Shown here: in pieces, positions 11,266-23,801 of the stretch | Layout of the letters: every line of letters begins with the position of its first letter | Numbering within the stretch: the first letter of the stretch is position 1 | DNA from: Pseudeuparius sepicola | Taxonomy: Eukaryota; Arthropoda; Insecta; Coleoptera; Anthribidae | Assembly (NCBI GenBank): GCA_963920635.1 | Contig: OY987301.1 | Location: forward strand, 41,763,820-41,827,819 | Direction: 5' to 3' | Length of the DNA: 64,000 bases | Translations under genes and position numbers: made by a program | Notes under the pieces: generated by a model | Databases searched by the model: none | What the model saw: the letters and a program-made list of their open reading frames with translations, nothing else | What the model was told of the DNA's origin: nothing

Positions 11266-12232
11266 TTGGTATAGATATAGCCATAATTTAACGGTCAAGT
11301 TTGGCTCTGGAGAGCTTTGTTGCCAAATTTCAATCATTCATTTTGTGGGAGGTGAAAGTAAATACATAAGAAATACATCTGCATATTATTGCTGTTTTCA
11401 GTCTTGATTCTACAAAGGGCAGAAGTTATAGCACCTCAAACATCTGTTGTATTCACATCATAAGCATCAGTATTTGCTTGCGGTCTTTTCGAGAATGTTC
11501 ACACATACATTATACCTATGACAATTTATAAATTGCATGAGAATATTGCTACCAGCAACGCATACCGACGCCTACCGCGATCCATTTTGCACGATTTAGT
11601 TGTTTTACTGTCTTTTCTAAGCAACAAAAGAGCCTGAGAAGAGTCATTATGACCTGGTTGTTTAGTTTCCTGACTCGCTGGGGGCCCTGGCGCTGCTGGA
11701 TGTCAGGTAGAGTTAGCCAGTGATTATAGTTATAATCACTGACTTTGCGCATCAGATATCAGAAGCCGATAATTCAATTATTACAGGGGGAGCAAGTTCT
11801 GACACCGTCGGATAGATGGCTCCACTTATCTTGATGTCGGATAGTAGAAACATTGTTTTTGCAAATACTTATTCAACCGTAGCTAATTCATATCAGTAAA
11901 ATCCCATTTGTTGTCCGTTCTGCCACAGCCGGCTCTAGGAGAAGTCCCAAAGTAGAGAAAACTGGCAACAAGGGATGCGGGCCCAAGTCGCGTGCCCTGA
12001 CACTGCCTGTCAGTTGATTTTACAAGAAATTTACCAGAATTAATTTGTGTAGTGCGGGTAGTGCTATCGTCGCCAGATTGCTACGACGAAGCAGTGTGTC
12101 TCTGGGTGGAAACAGACAGCTCGAAGTGCTGGCGACAGCTTTTTTATAAATTTGTTTTGTTTGTGCAACAATGAAACATTTCTATAAAAGTTCGAAGTGA
12201 AGAATCTTTCCTTTACAATTTCAAGCCTCAAG
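11266..12232. other. Intergenic stretch, GC-richer at 11930-12150
   Basis: 11310-11345 shares GGAGAGCTTTGTTGCCA with 23568-23585. The 11930-12150 patch is GC-richer than its surroundings and could be an upstream region for the candidate exon at 12233, but no core promoter motif is convincing. Confidence 0.35.
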
Positions 12233-12280
12233 ATGCGTAGAACCGTCGAGGGAAGTTGGAACTTAGTTATATACCTGGCT
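12233..12280 (+). CDS. Speculative first coding exon ending at a consensus splice donor
   Basis: An ATG at 12233 opens a 16-codon frame (MRRTVEGSWNLVIYLA) that ends directly at GCT|GTAAGT (donor at 12281-12286). The basic start followed by hydrophobic residues could be the beginning of a signal peptide. Upstream lies a GC-richer, repeat-poor patch. There is no downstream exon in the window that I can attach, and a chance ATG plus GTAAGT is entirely possible. I recognise no family. Confidence 0.15.
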
Positions 12281-13309
12281 GTAAGTCAAATCGTAATAAA
12301 AACTTGAAGTAGCTAGGTTTTCTTTGCTTGACGACAAGCGGTCAACTTGTATTCATTTTGGGCTTTCCCAAGAACGAAAATTTAAGAATAAAATGATTAA
12401 GGGCCAATTGCATAGGCAAACTAAAGTACCCTTTAAAATTAAAGGAGCTTTCTAACAATCCAACATATTGTTTAGTACTGTTGCAAAAGTTTCTTTATCT
12501 AATTTTAAAGTCAAAAGATAATTTAGTTGAATGTATTATGAAATTGACCCTAACTGCAATTTCAATCAGAAGAGATTACTCTCCTTCACAACATGCTGTT
12601 CTCTGTTCACTTGTTTGGATTTTTATAAAAATTTAACGATAAGGGAAAATAAATCATTTGCCTGAGTTTGGCGAAAAATTCTCACAAAATTCGACTTACA
12701 ACAAAATTTAGTACCCTCTATTGCCCAAATTTACCATATTATTTGTCGCAAATGTACTTATTCACACCAGGAATCGTACTTATTATAAATACTTATACTT
12801 CTGTGTATATTTTGTTACTTGTTACTGCTTTTATTGTCTGTTAAACAAAAAAATGTACCTACTTACTTAGGTATACCCAATTATTGAAACAAAGATCACA
12901 AATGTTTCTAATTATAATTAAAAAGAGGGTTCAACATTTATTAGAAAAGATAAACTAAACCAAAGTGCAGACTGCCCTATACTGCATAGACCCGTTGAAC
13001 CGTCCCGCTGCGGCGGTGCCACATGTTTGCACAGGGCTTGTAAGCTCGAGAAGGTTGTGGTTCTGCTTGTCACTGGTTGTACATTCTTGGTTACACAAAA
13101 AAATATTAAAATGGACTTCTTGGGCACGCCACTGGGTCGACAGCTATATTTTGTGCGCGGCCATCAGAATAGCAAAATAAATTGCCGAAAGGCAGCGCAG
13201 CGCCCTTTTATTTTCTTATTTTAAACACGGCGCTATCCGAGAGATAAACACCATGGTTAATTCAACAATTTACCCAAACAATGAGTAATTCTAGCGCGCC
13301 GCCATTATT
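12281..13309. other. Intergenic stretch without recognisable gene
   Basis: AT-rich to 12900, GC-richer from 12960 to 13200. Overlapping short plus-strand frames there lack motifs. Confidence 0.4.
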
Positions 13310-13442
13310 TGTTATCGCCACGTACTCTTTCCTATCTCGCAACCACATCCACTCTATTTATAAACCTGAATAGAACTTAACGCTAAGCAACTTTCATTCA
13401 TTGTTTGGGTTAAAAATAAAACCATTATTTTTCTCGGTTACA
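13310..13442 (+). repeat. Possible short solo LTR or LTR fragment
   Basis: The block begins TGTTATCGCC and ends GGTTACA, with a TATTTATA box near 13356 and AATAAA near 13414, the order expected in an LTR. It is shorter than usual BEL or Gypsy LTRs, no target duplication is visible and no partner LTR exists in the window, so this is a weak call. A plain promoter-like sequence is the alternative. Confidence 0.2.
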
Positions 13443-14998
13443 ATGGGCCGCGCACACAAGGAGCACAAGGCCAGCACTGGCGTTGGCCTTATACAGGGTC
13501 TATTGCCATTCGAAAATAAATATGCATTTTCAGGGAATTTTTTGAAAGAAAAAATTTCCTTTTGATGGGCTAGCTTTGTATAAAAACCTGTGAAGAAAGA
13601 ACCCCAGGAAGGAGCAAATTCGGGCCTAATGCTTCACCGGGACAGTCTCTGCATATGGCGGGATATCGTTTAACAGTAGTAGAGTTGCTTCGACAAACTA
13701 ATCGAGGCAGAAATCGTCACTTGCAATACAAGCAAAAAATTATAAGGCACGTTTATGTCTTTAAGTTGAGGAATCATTGATACAATACAGCAATTTTATT
13801 TTTAAATTTGCAATTATGAAGAAGTAGGTACCTACACAAACGCCTATTCCACTTTGGTGCAGGGCATCAAAAGTTAATTTAAATTACCTATAGAATTACT
13901 TACCGGTGGATTATTATCCTCAAACATTTTAATTTTGGCGGTCAGGGAAATGCCATAAGCCGCACAGGCACAGCTAAGCATAATAACTCGAAAAAGTATA
14001 TATAAATACTACATACTGAGATCTAGGTATCGCCGTGTCAGATATCAAAATATTGTATCAAAACTTGGTTACTACTAAAAGAGCATATAAAACAACCAGC
14101 AGTATAACTCCCCATGGCGGGAAAATTCTGTGCAGCCGTTCGCGCAGCCACCATTTGGGAAAAGATTCTGTCTGGCAGTTCTTTTTTTGGCTGTATGAGG
14201 GATATTTAGTGCCGTGGAGTGTGCTTTTTGTAAATTGTGCTTTGTGCTAGTATCTTTAAATAAAGAATACCAGGAAGGAGTCAAAGCTCTATGTGTATTA
14301 AAATTCCGAACTAATTTATCCTGCTTGTTCTTACCACACATACTTTACTAATACTACTCTGTATTTCTGAATTGATTTTCCCGAATACACCTCTGACTTC
14401 TATTCCCCCAATATATCGACAAGATCATTGAATTTGCGGATGATTTCATATTGCTGGTTGCTTTATATATATATGCTCTGCTACTACTACTAATTTCGAA
14501 AAAATCCATGGCCACGGTACCTGGTTTATTTAATTATATTATTATCTACCTATTTAGTTTATAATAATCACATATAGAAGTGTAGATTTGTGTGAAGATT
14601 TTTGTGAATAATATAAACCGTAATCATTTAAATTAATCTATTTTAGGATTAAGAAGGTTTATTTATAGACAAATTTATATCTTTTGTATAAAATATTCGT
14701 CTCATGTGGATAGTCTATTTAAAATTCTGCTGGCCATTTCCCGATATTGCCAGATCTTGCGAAAAGTTCTGATTTTCATTTTTGGTGTTCAGTAGACGTT
14801 CTTATTTTATTTAGACAACGGAGTTTCATATTTTTTTTAGAAACAAACACGGGTAAATTTTACAAAGGGCTATCAGATGAGCCAAAAAGGTGGTATAGGC
14901 GCGTTTCCCCAAGTTTACTTACGTTATGAGACTTTTGAAAAAATATACCTATATGCCGAGCTAGGGACATATCTGCAGCTATTGATGCCAGAAAGTTC
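13443..14998. other. Intergenic stretch without recognisable gene
   Basis: AT-rich, with short frames on both strands at 14035-14341. CAGGAAGGAG occurs twice (13605 and 14271) close to AAAGAA words, suggesting decayed related repeats. No gene is supported. Confidence 0.4.
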
Positions 14999-15770
14999 TT
15001 AGAAGCTTGTCACTCTATTGCCAACAAATGTTTCGAGAATATGAGGTTCTGGCCGAATCCATGCTAGAGTAACTGTGAAATCAATCCAAAGATAGCACTT
15101 GTCAACGGCAAGTGTCATTACCTTATTAACCTTTTCAAAGAGTTTAGCTAAAACTAGTGCTGCGAATAACTCCAATCGATCAATGCTAATTGATTTTGTT
15201 GAAGCCACCCTTGTTTTAGAACAAAGGAGTTTGATGTGAACGTGATTGTGACAGTCTACCGATCTAATGAATATGCAAGCACCGTAAGCATTTGTAGATG
15301 CTTCTGAGAAACCATGAAATTTAACGCTTATTGGTTCAATGCAATCCATCTTGAGGCAATATCTATGGGGGCACTTCTTGAGCCCAAGATAGTTTTAATG
15401 TCCATAATGATTGCAACATGATTTTGGCAACAATAACAACAGGACTACTTAATCCAAGAGGGACAAATCATCTTATTCTTTGATGAAGTCGACATACATC
15501 TGCCTCATTTTTGGGTTTAGAGTTCAATTTGCGCTCTAGACTCAAAAATTGTAACGTGACGCTCTGAATAATGGCCCAATTTGTCGATGGTGTCCTCTCT
15601 CTGAAAAGTACCCGAAAAGTGTTTTTTCGCAAGCTGTTCTTCCTCACTGAGCAGTGGTTTTGAATTTACCACCTCAAGTTCTAGCCCGGGAGCCAGTGAC
15701 AGATTTTTGTAGTCATTTCCTCCCGGCCGATAATTCGTAAAATGCTCCATTCAATTGTGTTATGAAGCAT
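14999..15770 (-). pseudogene. BEL/Pao retrotransposon pol remnant (RT/RNase H junction)
   Basis: Minus-strand reading has two blocks. 15750-15517 includes LLSEEEQLAKKHFSGTF, LGHYSERHVTIFESR, matching the start of the BEL/Pao reverse transcriptase region. 15349-14999 includes FHGFSEASTNAYGACIF, LLCSKTRVASTKS, RLELFAALVLAKL and LWIDFTVTLAWI, the RNase H region that follows RT in BEL/Pao elements. The RT palm between them is missing, so there is a large internal deletion plus a frame break near 15350-15517. No LTRs were found next to it. A separate integrase-bearing BEL/Pao remnant lies at 54934-56420. Confidence 0.85.
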
Positions 15771-16060
15771 CGTGAACGTCAGCTGGGGTATCAGTGGTGG
15801 GTTGAACAATGGCACCCCCCATACACGTAAAAAAATTTTGTTCGATCATTTCCTCCCGGCTGAAAATTGGTCAGATAATAGTTAATATAATAATTAAAGG
15901 ACAAAAAAACGTCAGCTGGCTGTAGGGTGGTGGACTATACGTCAGCTGCTCATACGAACATGAAAAAATAAAAACTATTTTCAGTGATTTCCTCTCGGTT
16001 GAAAATTTGTCAGTTGGTATACTTAGGGGTTTGTTTAAATAAAAAAAAAGTCAATTGAGG
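15712..16060. repeat. Degenerate tandem repeat, about 134-139 bp period, three units
   Basis: The anchor CATTTCCTCCCGGC recurs at 15713, 15847 and (as GATTTCCTCTCGG) 15986. Each is followed by a YTGAAAATTKGTCAG word, and GTCAGCTG recurs between units. The first unit overlaps the 5' end of the BEL/Pao reading frame at 15712-15750, so the array either arose from the retrotransposon or abuts it. Confidence 0.65.
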
Positions 16061-16189
16061 CTAATATGCCTTATAGAAATGTTGTTTGTTAAAGAGATAC
16101 AGAGCGTTAATAGTTATTTATGTACCAAGGCACTGAAGTTCAACTTTTTATGACTCATGTGGAGTTTAGTTGCTGAGGCCTCTGGCCGA

Positions 16190-16330
16190 GGCCAGAGAAA
16201 TCGAAAAAAAAAAGTTTTATTAGGCAAGAAAATAATAATAAGGGATCACCCGTCCTCGAACCGACTACGCGCGGCGTTGCTTGACTTTACCGATCGCTCT
16301 AACTAGGACAAGTATAATGAGGTACGGCAC
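16190..16330 (-). repeat. tRNA-like SINE head
   Basis: Minus-strand reading contains TAGTTAGAGCGATCGGTAAAG (A-box-like) and GGTTCGAGGACGGGTGATCCC (B-box-like) about 50 bp apart, followed by an ATT-rich tail and AATAAA. No cloverleaf acceptor stem is evident, so a functional tRNA is unlikely and a tRNA-derived SINE is preferred. It is distinct from the SINE at 41536. Confidence 0.4.
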
Positions 16331-16575
16331 CTTCTGACAGAAAAACCAAACTGCTGCTTCTTGTGCAGCCTACACAACAAATCCATTGATATTCAAATTT
16401 ACTAAAATATGTATACTGAAGGATTGCGCTTCTATAGGAAACAATTTCGCAATGTGTACGAAAAGTTAAATGAGCCTTTATCGGCCGGGTTTTGAATATT
16501 TGGTCACTTTTGACGGGCGATTTCTCCGCATCTGACGTTTGATGTTTACATCTCGCCAAGGCTTACTTATTGAAA

Positions 16576-16612
16576 AAATCGTACAATAATGGGCTACATT
16601 ATTGTACGATTT
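16576..16612. repeat. Perfect 16-bp hairpin
   Basis: AAATCGTACAATAATG (16576-16591) and its exact complement (16597-16612) flank the loop GGCTA. Confidence 0.8.
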
Positions 16613-16684
16613 CTGTGCTTTTAATGACGATTTTGGGACATTTTAATGCCGATTTCAAGAAAAGTTCATTTTTTGAAATTGGAA

Positions 16685-16990
16685 ATAATCAAGCTGCTGA
16701 ACTGAAATTTGGCACTGCTGTGTTTTTGGGATGGAGAATAAGCTGAAAATGTCAATTTCTACGTTTCACTTGCGCTGTTTTTGGATCGTGCTTTTAATCG
16801 TAACTTTTTTGAGGTTATCCTTTTGGTCCTGCGGATTCATCATTTTAGTGCATCTTTTCATTCTGCAACAAAGAGGTACTCTTGTTTCATAACGATCAAA
16901 TTAACCGTTTGCATTGAAATTGGCAAAACGTGCCCCAAAACACCTATTGACTTCAATATTCGAAAAATAAAATTTCCACTTACTGCTTTC
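16685..16990 (+). repeat. Dispersed repeat copy (family of 39240)
   Basis: Shares with 39240-39500, in the same orientation: TTTGGCACTGCTGTGTTT, AATGTCAATTTCTACG, TGGATCGTGCTTTT, AGGTACTCTTGTTTCAT and GTTTGCATTGAAATTGG. A linked shorter block, ATGCCTTATAGAAATGTTG, lies at 16068 and at 39175, meaning this copy is split by about 550 bp of other DNA that includes the SINE head. No coding motif. Confidence 0.65.
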
Positions 16991-18997
16991 GAATTTCTTA
17001 TTTTGTGCAGGTTGCTTATGCAAATTTAATTTTTCTAAATAGTCCGCACGAATTACAAGAATTTTTTTAATTCGTCCAATATTGGCAAAGTATCTTCAAA
17101 TGATTGAAGTTCCCACCGACCTAATGACTCTTTATCCTTATCTTTATCTTTTTGGTGAGCATAAAAATGATTAAAGGGTCCCACTGTCGAGTAGGACTCC
17201 CAATGTCTCTAATGATCGAAAAGTTTTCGAAATAGTGTCGATTAAGTAACGATATACACTAGAAGAAGATGTTTTTATTTCCCGTATGTTAAGCAACGCG
17301 TTGATGTGACTATGAATCATAAGCTGTTTATTCTCAAATCTATCACATAGAACCTTCCATGCTAGATCATAATAATTGCTTGAGGTGTTTGGGGTAGGTT
17401 TTTGAAATTTTGCACACCTACTCAGTTTGTAATTCTAAACAACTTTCCCTAATATCATTTTGTCGTAAAACCTACAAAAAGGGTAATCTACTGGCGATAC
17501 ATTAGTTTTTCAAAATTACCAAGGCGTAGGTACAGATTTTTCGCAACCAGAAACTCTTCTGTAGATTTTACGAAAATCTTACAACCGCATCACGGAAAAT
17601 GCCACCGGAACCGCGAAACTAGCACGAGAAACCGAAGGTAAGAAAATCTAAGCAAACAAGCGGAGCGCCATTCGTCATAGTCATTGGGCCCCCGAAGAAT
17701 CCATACATTACCCGCTGGAAAATATATATTGAGATATCCAATCCAGATAAGTAACAAATGGCCGGAGAATTTTCGCAAAAAGCAGTTTCCCGGTGGCACA
17801 TAAAACACAATGAAAGGAATAAACAGCGATGAGAACGAGAGTGGCGAGCAGTGGCGGGGCGGAAGGGCGATGAAAAGGAGCAGGTGACGTGCCGGGGAAG
17901 CTTCAATTTTGTTTTTAAAAAGGAACTAGACATAGATAAAGTGGTCGTTTTCTTATCCGCCGTTCTATTCTTTGGTGCGGTGCAAACAGTCGGCAAAAAA
18001 CAATTATTTATCGGGAAAGCATGTTTGCGAGAGTCCGACAAACTATTCGGATAAAGCGAGTGGTTGTACAATGCTTGGCTCTTAATCGACAAAAAAAACA
18101 TAGCTCAACGTAGATTGACAGAGACGCGTGTTTCGGGTTGTCCCTTTTAGCACGGACAACTGTGAAAAGTTTATCGTGTTGAAATATACCGAGATGAATC
18201 AGGGTTTCGTCAGGGACGTTATCATTGCAACACAGCGGCAGTGCCTCGATAGAGTGATAATATGTTTAGCTACGCTCCCGAATAATGTATTTAAAGTTGG
18301 CTGTAAGGCTACTCAGACTGTCCGAGAACAAAGGATCTGCCAATTAGGTTGAATTATCTGTGAATACAACCACGGTGAAAAAACAATGTACTAACGAAAA
18401 ATGTCTTCTGGATAACTCAGAACCAACATATTAAAAGCTAAAAAAGATAACAAAAATGTGTACCTAATCAATACTATATACCTATCTATTATAGTTCGAA
18501 TTAATGGGTAAAATTTCGAAACATAAGTGCTACATTTCTCTCCTAAATTTTGGTTCATCGTTAAAAAAATGAAGAACGGAGAGGAAAGGCTAAATAAAAT
18601 ATAGATAAGTGACATAAAGTAGAAGTAGTGAGTGCAAAATGCAAGATAAGTCATAGAAAGAAATTTAAAAACTATGCTTTTTTCTCGGATGCAATATAAT
18701 TCAATATAACCTGGTAATGGTTTTTAAAAAGATGAAAATACCACTTTGTCGACAATTTTTTTCAATGAAAAACTAGGGGTTACCTATACTTAAATCTACA
18801 AATCAACTATTATCTCAGAAATTAATTACTAGCTATATATACGAGATACAAATAATTAATTACACAAGTAGAAACTTTACGATTTTTTTGACAGTTTATG
18901 TCCAATAAGAAGAAGGGGGATCAAAAGCCATTACAAACATAAAATGCCAACTAATATTATGCAAACAATGGTACCAAATCTCCACTCTATATTTATA
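16991..18997. other. Intergenic stretch; longest open frame of the window, not recognised
   Basis: 17600-18060 is GC-richer. A 160-codon minus-strand frame (18101-17619) is the longest uninterrupted frame in the window, Ser/Thr/Cys-rich with no family motif; two other frames are also open over parts of the same DNA, so open length reflects composition. It may be a regulatory island rather than a gene. Confidence 0.3.
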
Positions 18998-19111
18998 TTA
19001 TGAAGATATAATTCAAAGTCTTGAACCACAATAATAAAATATATAATATAAAAAATATATAATATATATAAATTTTATTGTGGTTCAAGACTTTGAATTA
19101 TATCTTCATAA
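18998..19111. repeat. Perfect 37-bp inverted repeat with 40-bp AT-rich loop
   Basis: 18998-19034 and 19075-19111 are exact complements (ends TTATGAAGATATAATTC and its complement). The loop is AT-only apart from scarce bases. The perfect arms imply a recent origin or selection; the arms are too short for most foldback transposons and similar in size to a pre-miRNA stem, though with no mismatches. Confidence 0.85.
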
Positions 19112-22100
19112 TTTAACAATGGACCACTTCGAGTTTCCCCACAACCTTTTTCTATATTTATATTTCAAATTTCGAAATTTCAGCTGTAACGCTCTCTATC
19201 TTGCAAGGATACCTTGTATTTGGGAGACCCTCTTCAATGATAGTTTGAGGAAGTCCTCAGAAGTAATAATTTACTCATTAATTTGTTAATAGAAAATTGT
19301 TTCAGAATTCAACCCAAAATTTCGTCTTAATTTACAAAAACAAGCCTTCTTGTTGCTTTCATTTTTCATCTCTCCTAGTAGAGTTGATGAAGGACATAAG
19401 AAATATTTTTATATAAAATCCTTAGCTTGAGAACATCAGAAGGTTGATGTATATTCAATTATATTTTGCATATGCATAGGTAAATGTGTACAAATACATT
19501 TAAACCATAGCGATACCTACTCGTATAAGAAAACTAGTCAATTAGGCAATTATTCAGAATCCGCGAAATAGTCATCACATACAATGAAATTCAGGGTAGA
19601 TTCAGGGAATCTCAGCGTACTCCAGCTTCCTAATACTCTTGGTATCTAATCGAAATTCGATAAACCGAGTTGCAAATTCTTGCCGCGCTAGCAATTTCCG
19701 AACAAAATGGTCACTCAGCAATTCCACGGGGTACGCCGCTGTCCGCAGCCTACGTAGATTTCTGCGAAAATTACACCCTTTGTTCGGCCCTCGAATACAT
19801 TAGGCTGACGAGAAACTTCCGTTTATTTGTATTTTATATTCCTCAAAGGTAGACAGTCTTATCTGCAGCGATTGTCGTTCCGCCGGCAGCAATTTGGGCG
19901 AATGATTGCAGGCCTCCCAGCCGTATGCAGGCTTCTATACGGGGTACCGGCAAAACATCAAAAGGAATTGCATTCGTTGCGACGGTAAATCGTATCAGTT
20001 TCTGAACGAACTGCGAACGTCTTTTAGGCAAATGGAGCATACAGTAAGAAAAGATAACAACGTGGAAGGGCTGTTCCTCTATTTTCACTCACAACGAATG
20101 CGTAAAATGGAATTCTAACCACAACCCACCTGGAATAATTCAAAATGTGTAACGAAAATTCTCACGATTTTTCGTTCCACAATGTTTTGCAGTTCACCTT
20201 GAGGAAATGATTTTATTATTATTTTTCCTGTGTGAATGGGCTTTGATTTACTCTGTTTTCCACCTATAGAAAATCTATAAGCAAGGTATGTAATATATGG
20301 TTGTTCTTGAATAGAATATTTTTAAGTTAAATAAAATAAGTTTCTGTATGTTTGTGATTTTGAAGTATACTTTTTCTTTCCGTTATTACTTTTTGCCTGG
20401 TGGCGTCGGCAATCGATATTCTGTTTTTTATATGTACAGAACTTTGATATAAATAATACAGCAGCGATTTTAGCATCGAGGTTTTTGTGCCACCTGCCGT
20501 TCCTGACCAGAAATAAGTAATAAGAGTTATTTTAGAGAATTTATTATTATAATTATTTGTTAAATTGATGCTTTCATATACCATTCACTTACAAATTTAT
20601 TGCCAGTAACATTCAGTCAGATTTTTTTTCTATTTTTTTATGGTTGCAAACCAATGTGTTTTTTATGCTGCACCTAGTGTGTTGTAATTATAATATTTTT
20701 TGTAATTAATACACTTTGTTTCACCTGCCTGCTTAATATCTAGGCTCGTATATTTTTACTTTCCACTGTCCGATGAATTTCCTTGAGTTAATTATTATAT
20801 TTTTGTCGTGCTTGCGCCTGCAAGCTTGCTTAGTGCAGAATTTGGACTAAAGTATTTTCGTTCGTTTATAGAGGAATTACAGAAAGGAAAGATTACTAGG
20901 GAAAATAAGTAGACAAAATAAGGATCAATTTTATCCTTTGAAGATAAAAAGTACTTCATGTAAAATTCTTTTTATTTTTCTACAGCTATCAGATAGTTTT
21001 GGATATTCTTTATTCTTTCGGAATTTTACTGATAATCTGTTATTTATTTGATTTTAATAATTTATGTTCAAATTCGAACCTTGCCCGTTATATATGGGAC
21101 GGTAGGGCACGGAGTAGGTACCCTGGAGAATTTATTTTATTATTTGTTTCAATTTTGTATCTCCCTCGGAATAATTTAATATTTTCATATTTTCTTATTA
21201 ATAAAAGTTTAATTTTCCTTTTTACTGTCCTTTCTTGGTATTTGAGAAAGTAATAACTCAATAATATCTATTGACAAATTGGCAGAGTTTATTCGGAATT
21301 TTTAAATAGCAGAAAAGCAATTCTCAAATATCAAATTTTAATTTAATTTTCATTTTACATTTTTGGTGATATATTTTTTATTGTTTTTCTATGCACCTCA
21401 CGAGCTGCAAACATCACAGCAAGGACAAGAATTGGCTAAGGAACTACAAGGCACCTTGCCTTGGTATTGGTCGCAACACCAAGGAAAACTGAAGAAAACG
21501 AAGCAAAGAAGATCCTGCTAAGCCTGCACTCGTACGACGAAAACTCAAGGAGGGTAACATTATTTTTATTTGTAAAAATTACCAAAAATGTTACAAACTT
21601 AAAATACTACGATTAACCTGAGATCATAATTTTCCTTTATTATTTAGTTACATGCTCTTTTAACAACATTTATTGTGTATGCAAATTTTGATTAAATTTG
21701 TTAATTTTTCTATGTGTGATATATTTTGGAAAAGGGTGACTCAATTAAAACTGTTAGCCCGAGCGAAAATTTAACGTGTTTGTTGTTACAAATATGAAAC
21801 AGCAGCTAATATTCAAAGCCTTTGACGATGGGATATAGTGAACTAATTAACTCTATAACCAGGTACGGAAGGACACATAAACAAGAAACTTACGATCTGC
21901 ATCTGCGACGCGACATTTGTGCTGCGTTCGCGTAACTATTTCCTGTTCTCAAGGTTTGTTCCTACAGTAAATACATGTGGGTTCAGAGCTAGTTCACAGC
22001 CATTTACCAAGAATCGTGTACAATTAAGGGATTATTTACTCTCGATCGCCATTGACCGCAAGATTATCAATTATATAACACCTCATTTAAATTCATACAT

Positions 22101-23425
22101 TCAAGACATTTCCGATGCATTCGGCAAAAACACTCGTGCCCTTTTCCATTCTCTCTGTCACCATTATAGTGGCGGAGTACCTAGTTTATAGCTGTTTTAG
22201 AGTTGCCGAAACAGAAACAAAATTCCGTTATAGATTTGAATCAATTCATATAATTCCTTTTCCATTCATTTCGAATGCTATTGTCATAAGTTGAATTTAA
22301 AAATGTCATCCTTATCTTCTACTAATATATATATATATATATTATCGGGTAACTATCGACTATTATTTTCCCATTATAGGGACGCCTATGGCGTCACGGC
22401 CAAAGAGCATGGCGCGGAGTACGATTATTAAAAGTCAACCCACAGCCCCCTGCACACATCTGGCCCAGGCCACGCGTTTCACCTTAGCCTGCGTGGCCAA
22501 TACCTTCTCGCATCCTTTTTACTACCTATAGATGCAAAAGTTCTACAGACGATTCCCACTATTCCCGAGGCAATCTGTATGTGTTCAAATTCGAGTAATT
22601 CACGGCCAGATCTTTCGCCCGAAATACAGTGAATATGTGGTAACAATAGTTCAACTGAAATCGTAGACAATAAAGAGTAAATCTTCGGGAAAGGGCCGTA
22701 GTATGGGTACGCGTAAAGCGGGGCAATAATTCGGAAAATATTCGGTTTTTGGTTCAGCACATTCTCGGGGTCGAATAATTTAAAAACTTTTTAAATCTAA
22801 CTGGAAAACACTAACAATATATTACTTTTAGTGCCGTATCTTGATTTTATGGGCGCGGTGAGGAGACTGCGAGTATTTCAAATCAGGAAAGCGCGAACGT
22901 TTTATCAGAACTCGGTTACATAAGGATATTCCGATGTAATTTATGAGGGGACATAAAATAATAAAATTTTTACGTTGCAAATGTGAAATATGTCCCTGGA
23001 ACATTTAAGGTGAATTATGTGTCCGGCTTTTCCGAGCATATTAAACAACACCAGCGTACAAAGACACGTTTACGCCTTGATTTATTAGTATTCAGAATGC
23101 TTGCAAGTATAAAACCTTTTTGGGCTGAATTCATTAGGTAGATATACATACTTAAAAAAACCTTCTGGCTGTAAGCAGCTGATAAAAATACCTTGAGACA
23201 GAAATGATTGCCAATAGGTTTGTAGAACGTCCACTTGTCCGGCTTACTTGGCTATTGTTTTAAAAAAGTGCCCTTATTTGTAGAAACAGAGCCAAATTTC
23301 CAATAGTTCCTTTCTCATTGAATATAATTTAATTTAACATACATAATATACATTAGGTGTTGTAAGTGAATATAGATAAAAACATTAAACTGCTTTCCTA
23401 AAAAGTATACTTCTTCGACCATTTA
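19112..23425. other. Long stretch without recognisable gene
   Basis: AT-rich, with an (AT)n run at about 22326-22341 and a short palindrome GGCCACGC...GCGTGGCC near 22472-22496. A 90-codon frame (21919-22191, plus strand) and a 160-bp GC-richer patch at 21400-21560 show no motif I know. No gene is supported. Confidence 0.4.
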
Positions 23426-23660
23426 TACAGGGTGGTTCAATCATGATGTAAAAAATTAACCACGCACAGTGGGGCGGGGCAAGTCAAAAACGTGGGGCGA
23501 ATAAACCTGAGGTTCTGAGTAATTTGATGCTACTGGTTAAAAGCAAATAACCTAGGTGGATCCTGGAGAGCTTTGTTGCCACATTTCATCGTTCAATCCG
23601 ATTGATGAAGATTATGAAAAAATAAGAAATACGTATCTCTCCTCCGTTATGGCACCACCT
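23426..23660. repeat. TACAGGGTGGTTC transposon-end fragment
   Basis: Begins TATACAGGGTGGTTCAATCATGATG, the same family of terminus as TACAGGGTGATTCAGTCATG at 59980 (complement) and 49713 (complement). Internally it shares GGAGAGCTTTGTTGCCA with 11311. The opposite end is not found. Confidence 0.55.
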
Positions 23661-23801
23661 TGAGAACTAGAGGATGGGCAGATAAAAAATGATGTCGAAC
23701 TGACATTATATGACAGTATCTGACACTCGTCATTATGCTTGTTGAATAATATACTATTTTGCCCCAACAGTAATTAATGATGCCAATATTATTATGGATT
23801 G

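Noticed and set aside
16190..16330. Functional tRNA gene
   Set aside because: Boxes A and B are recognisable but no acceptor stem or anticodon arm folds; a SINE is more likely.
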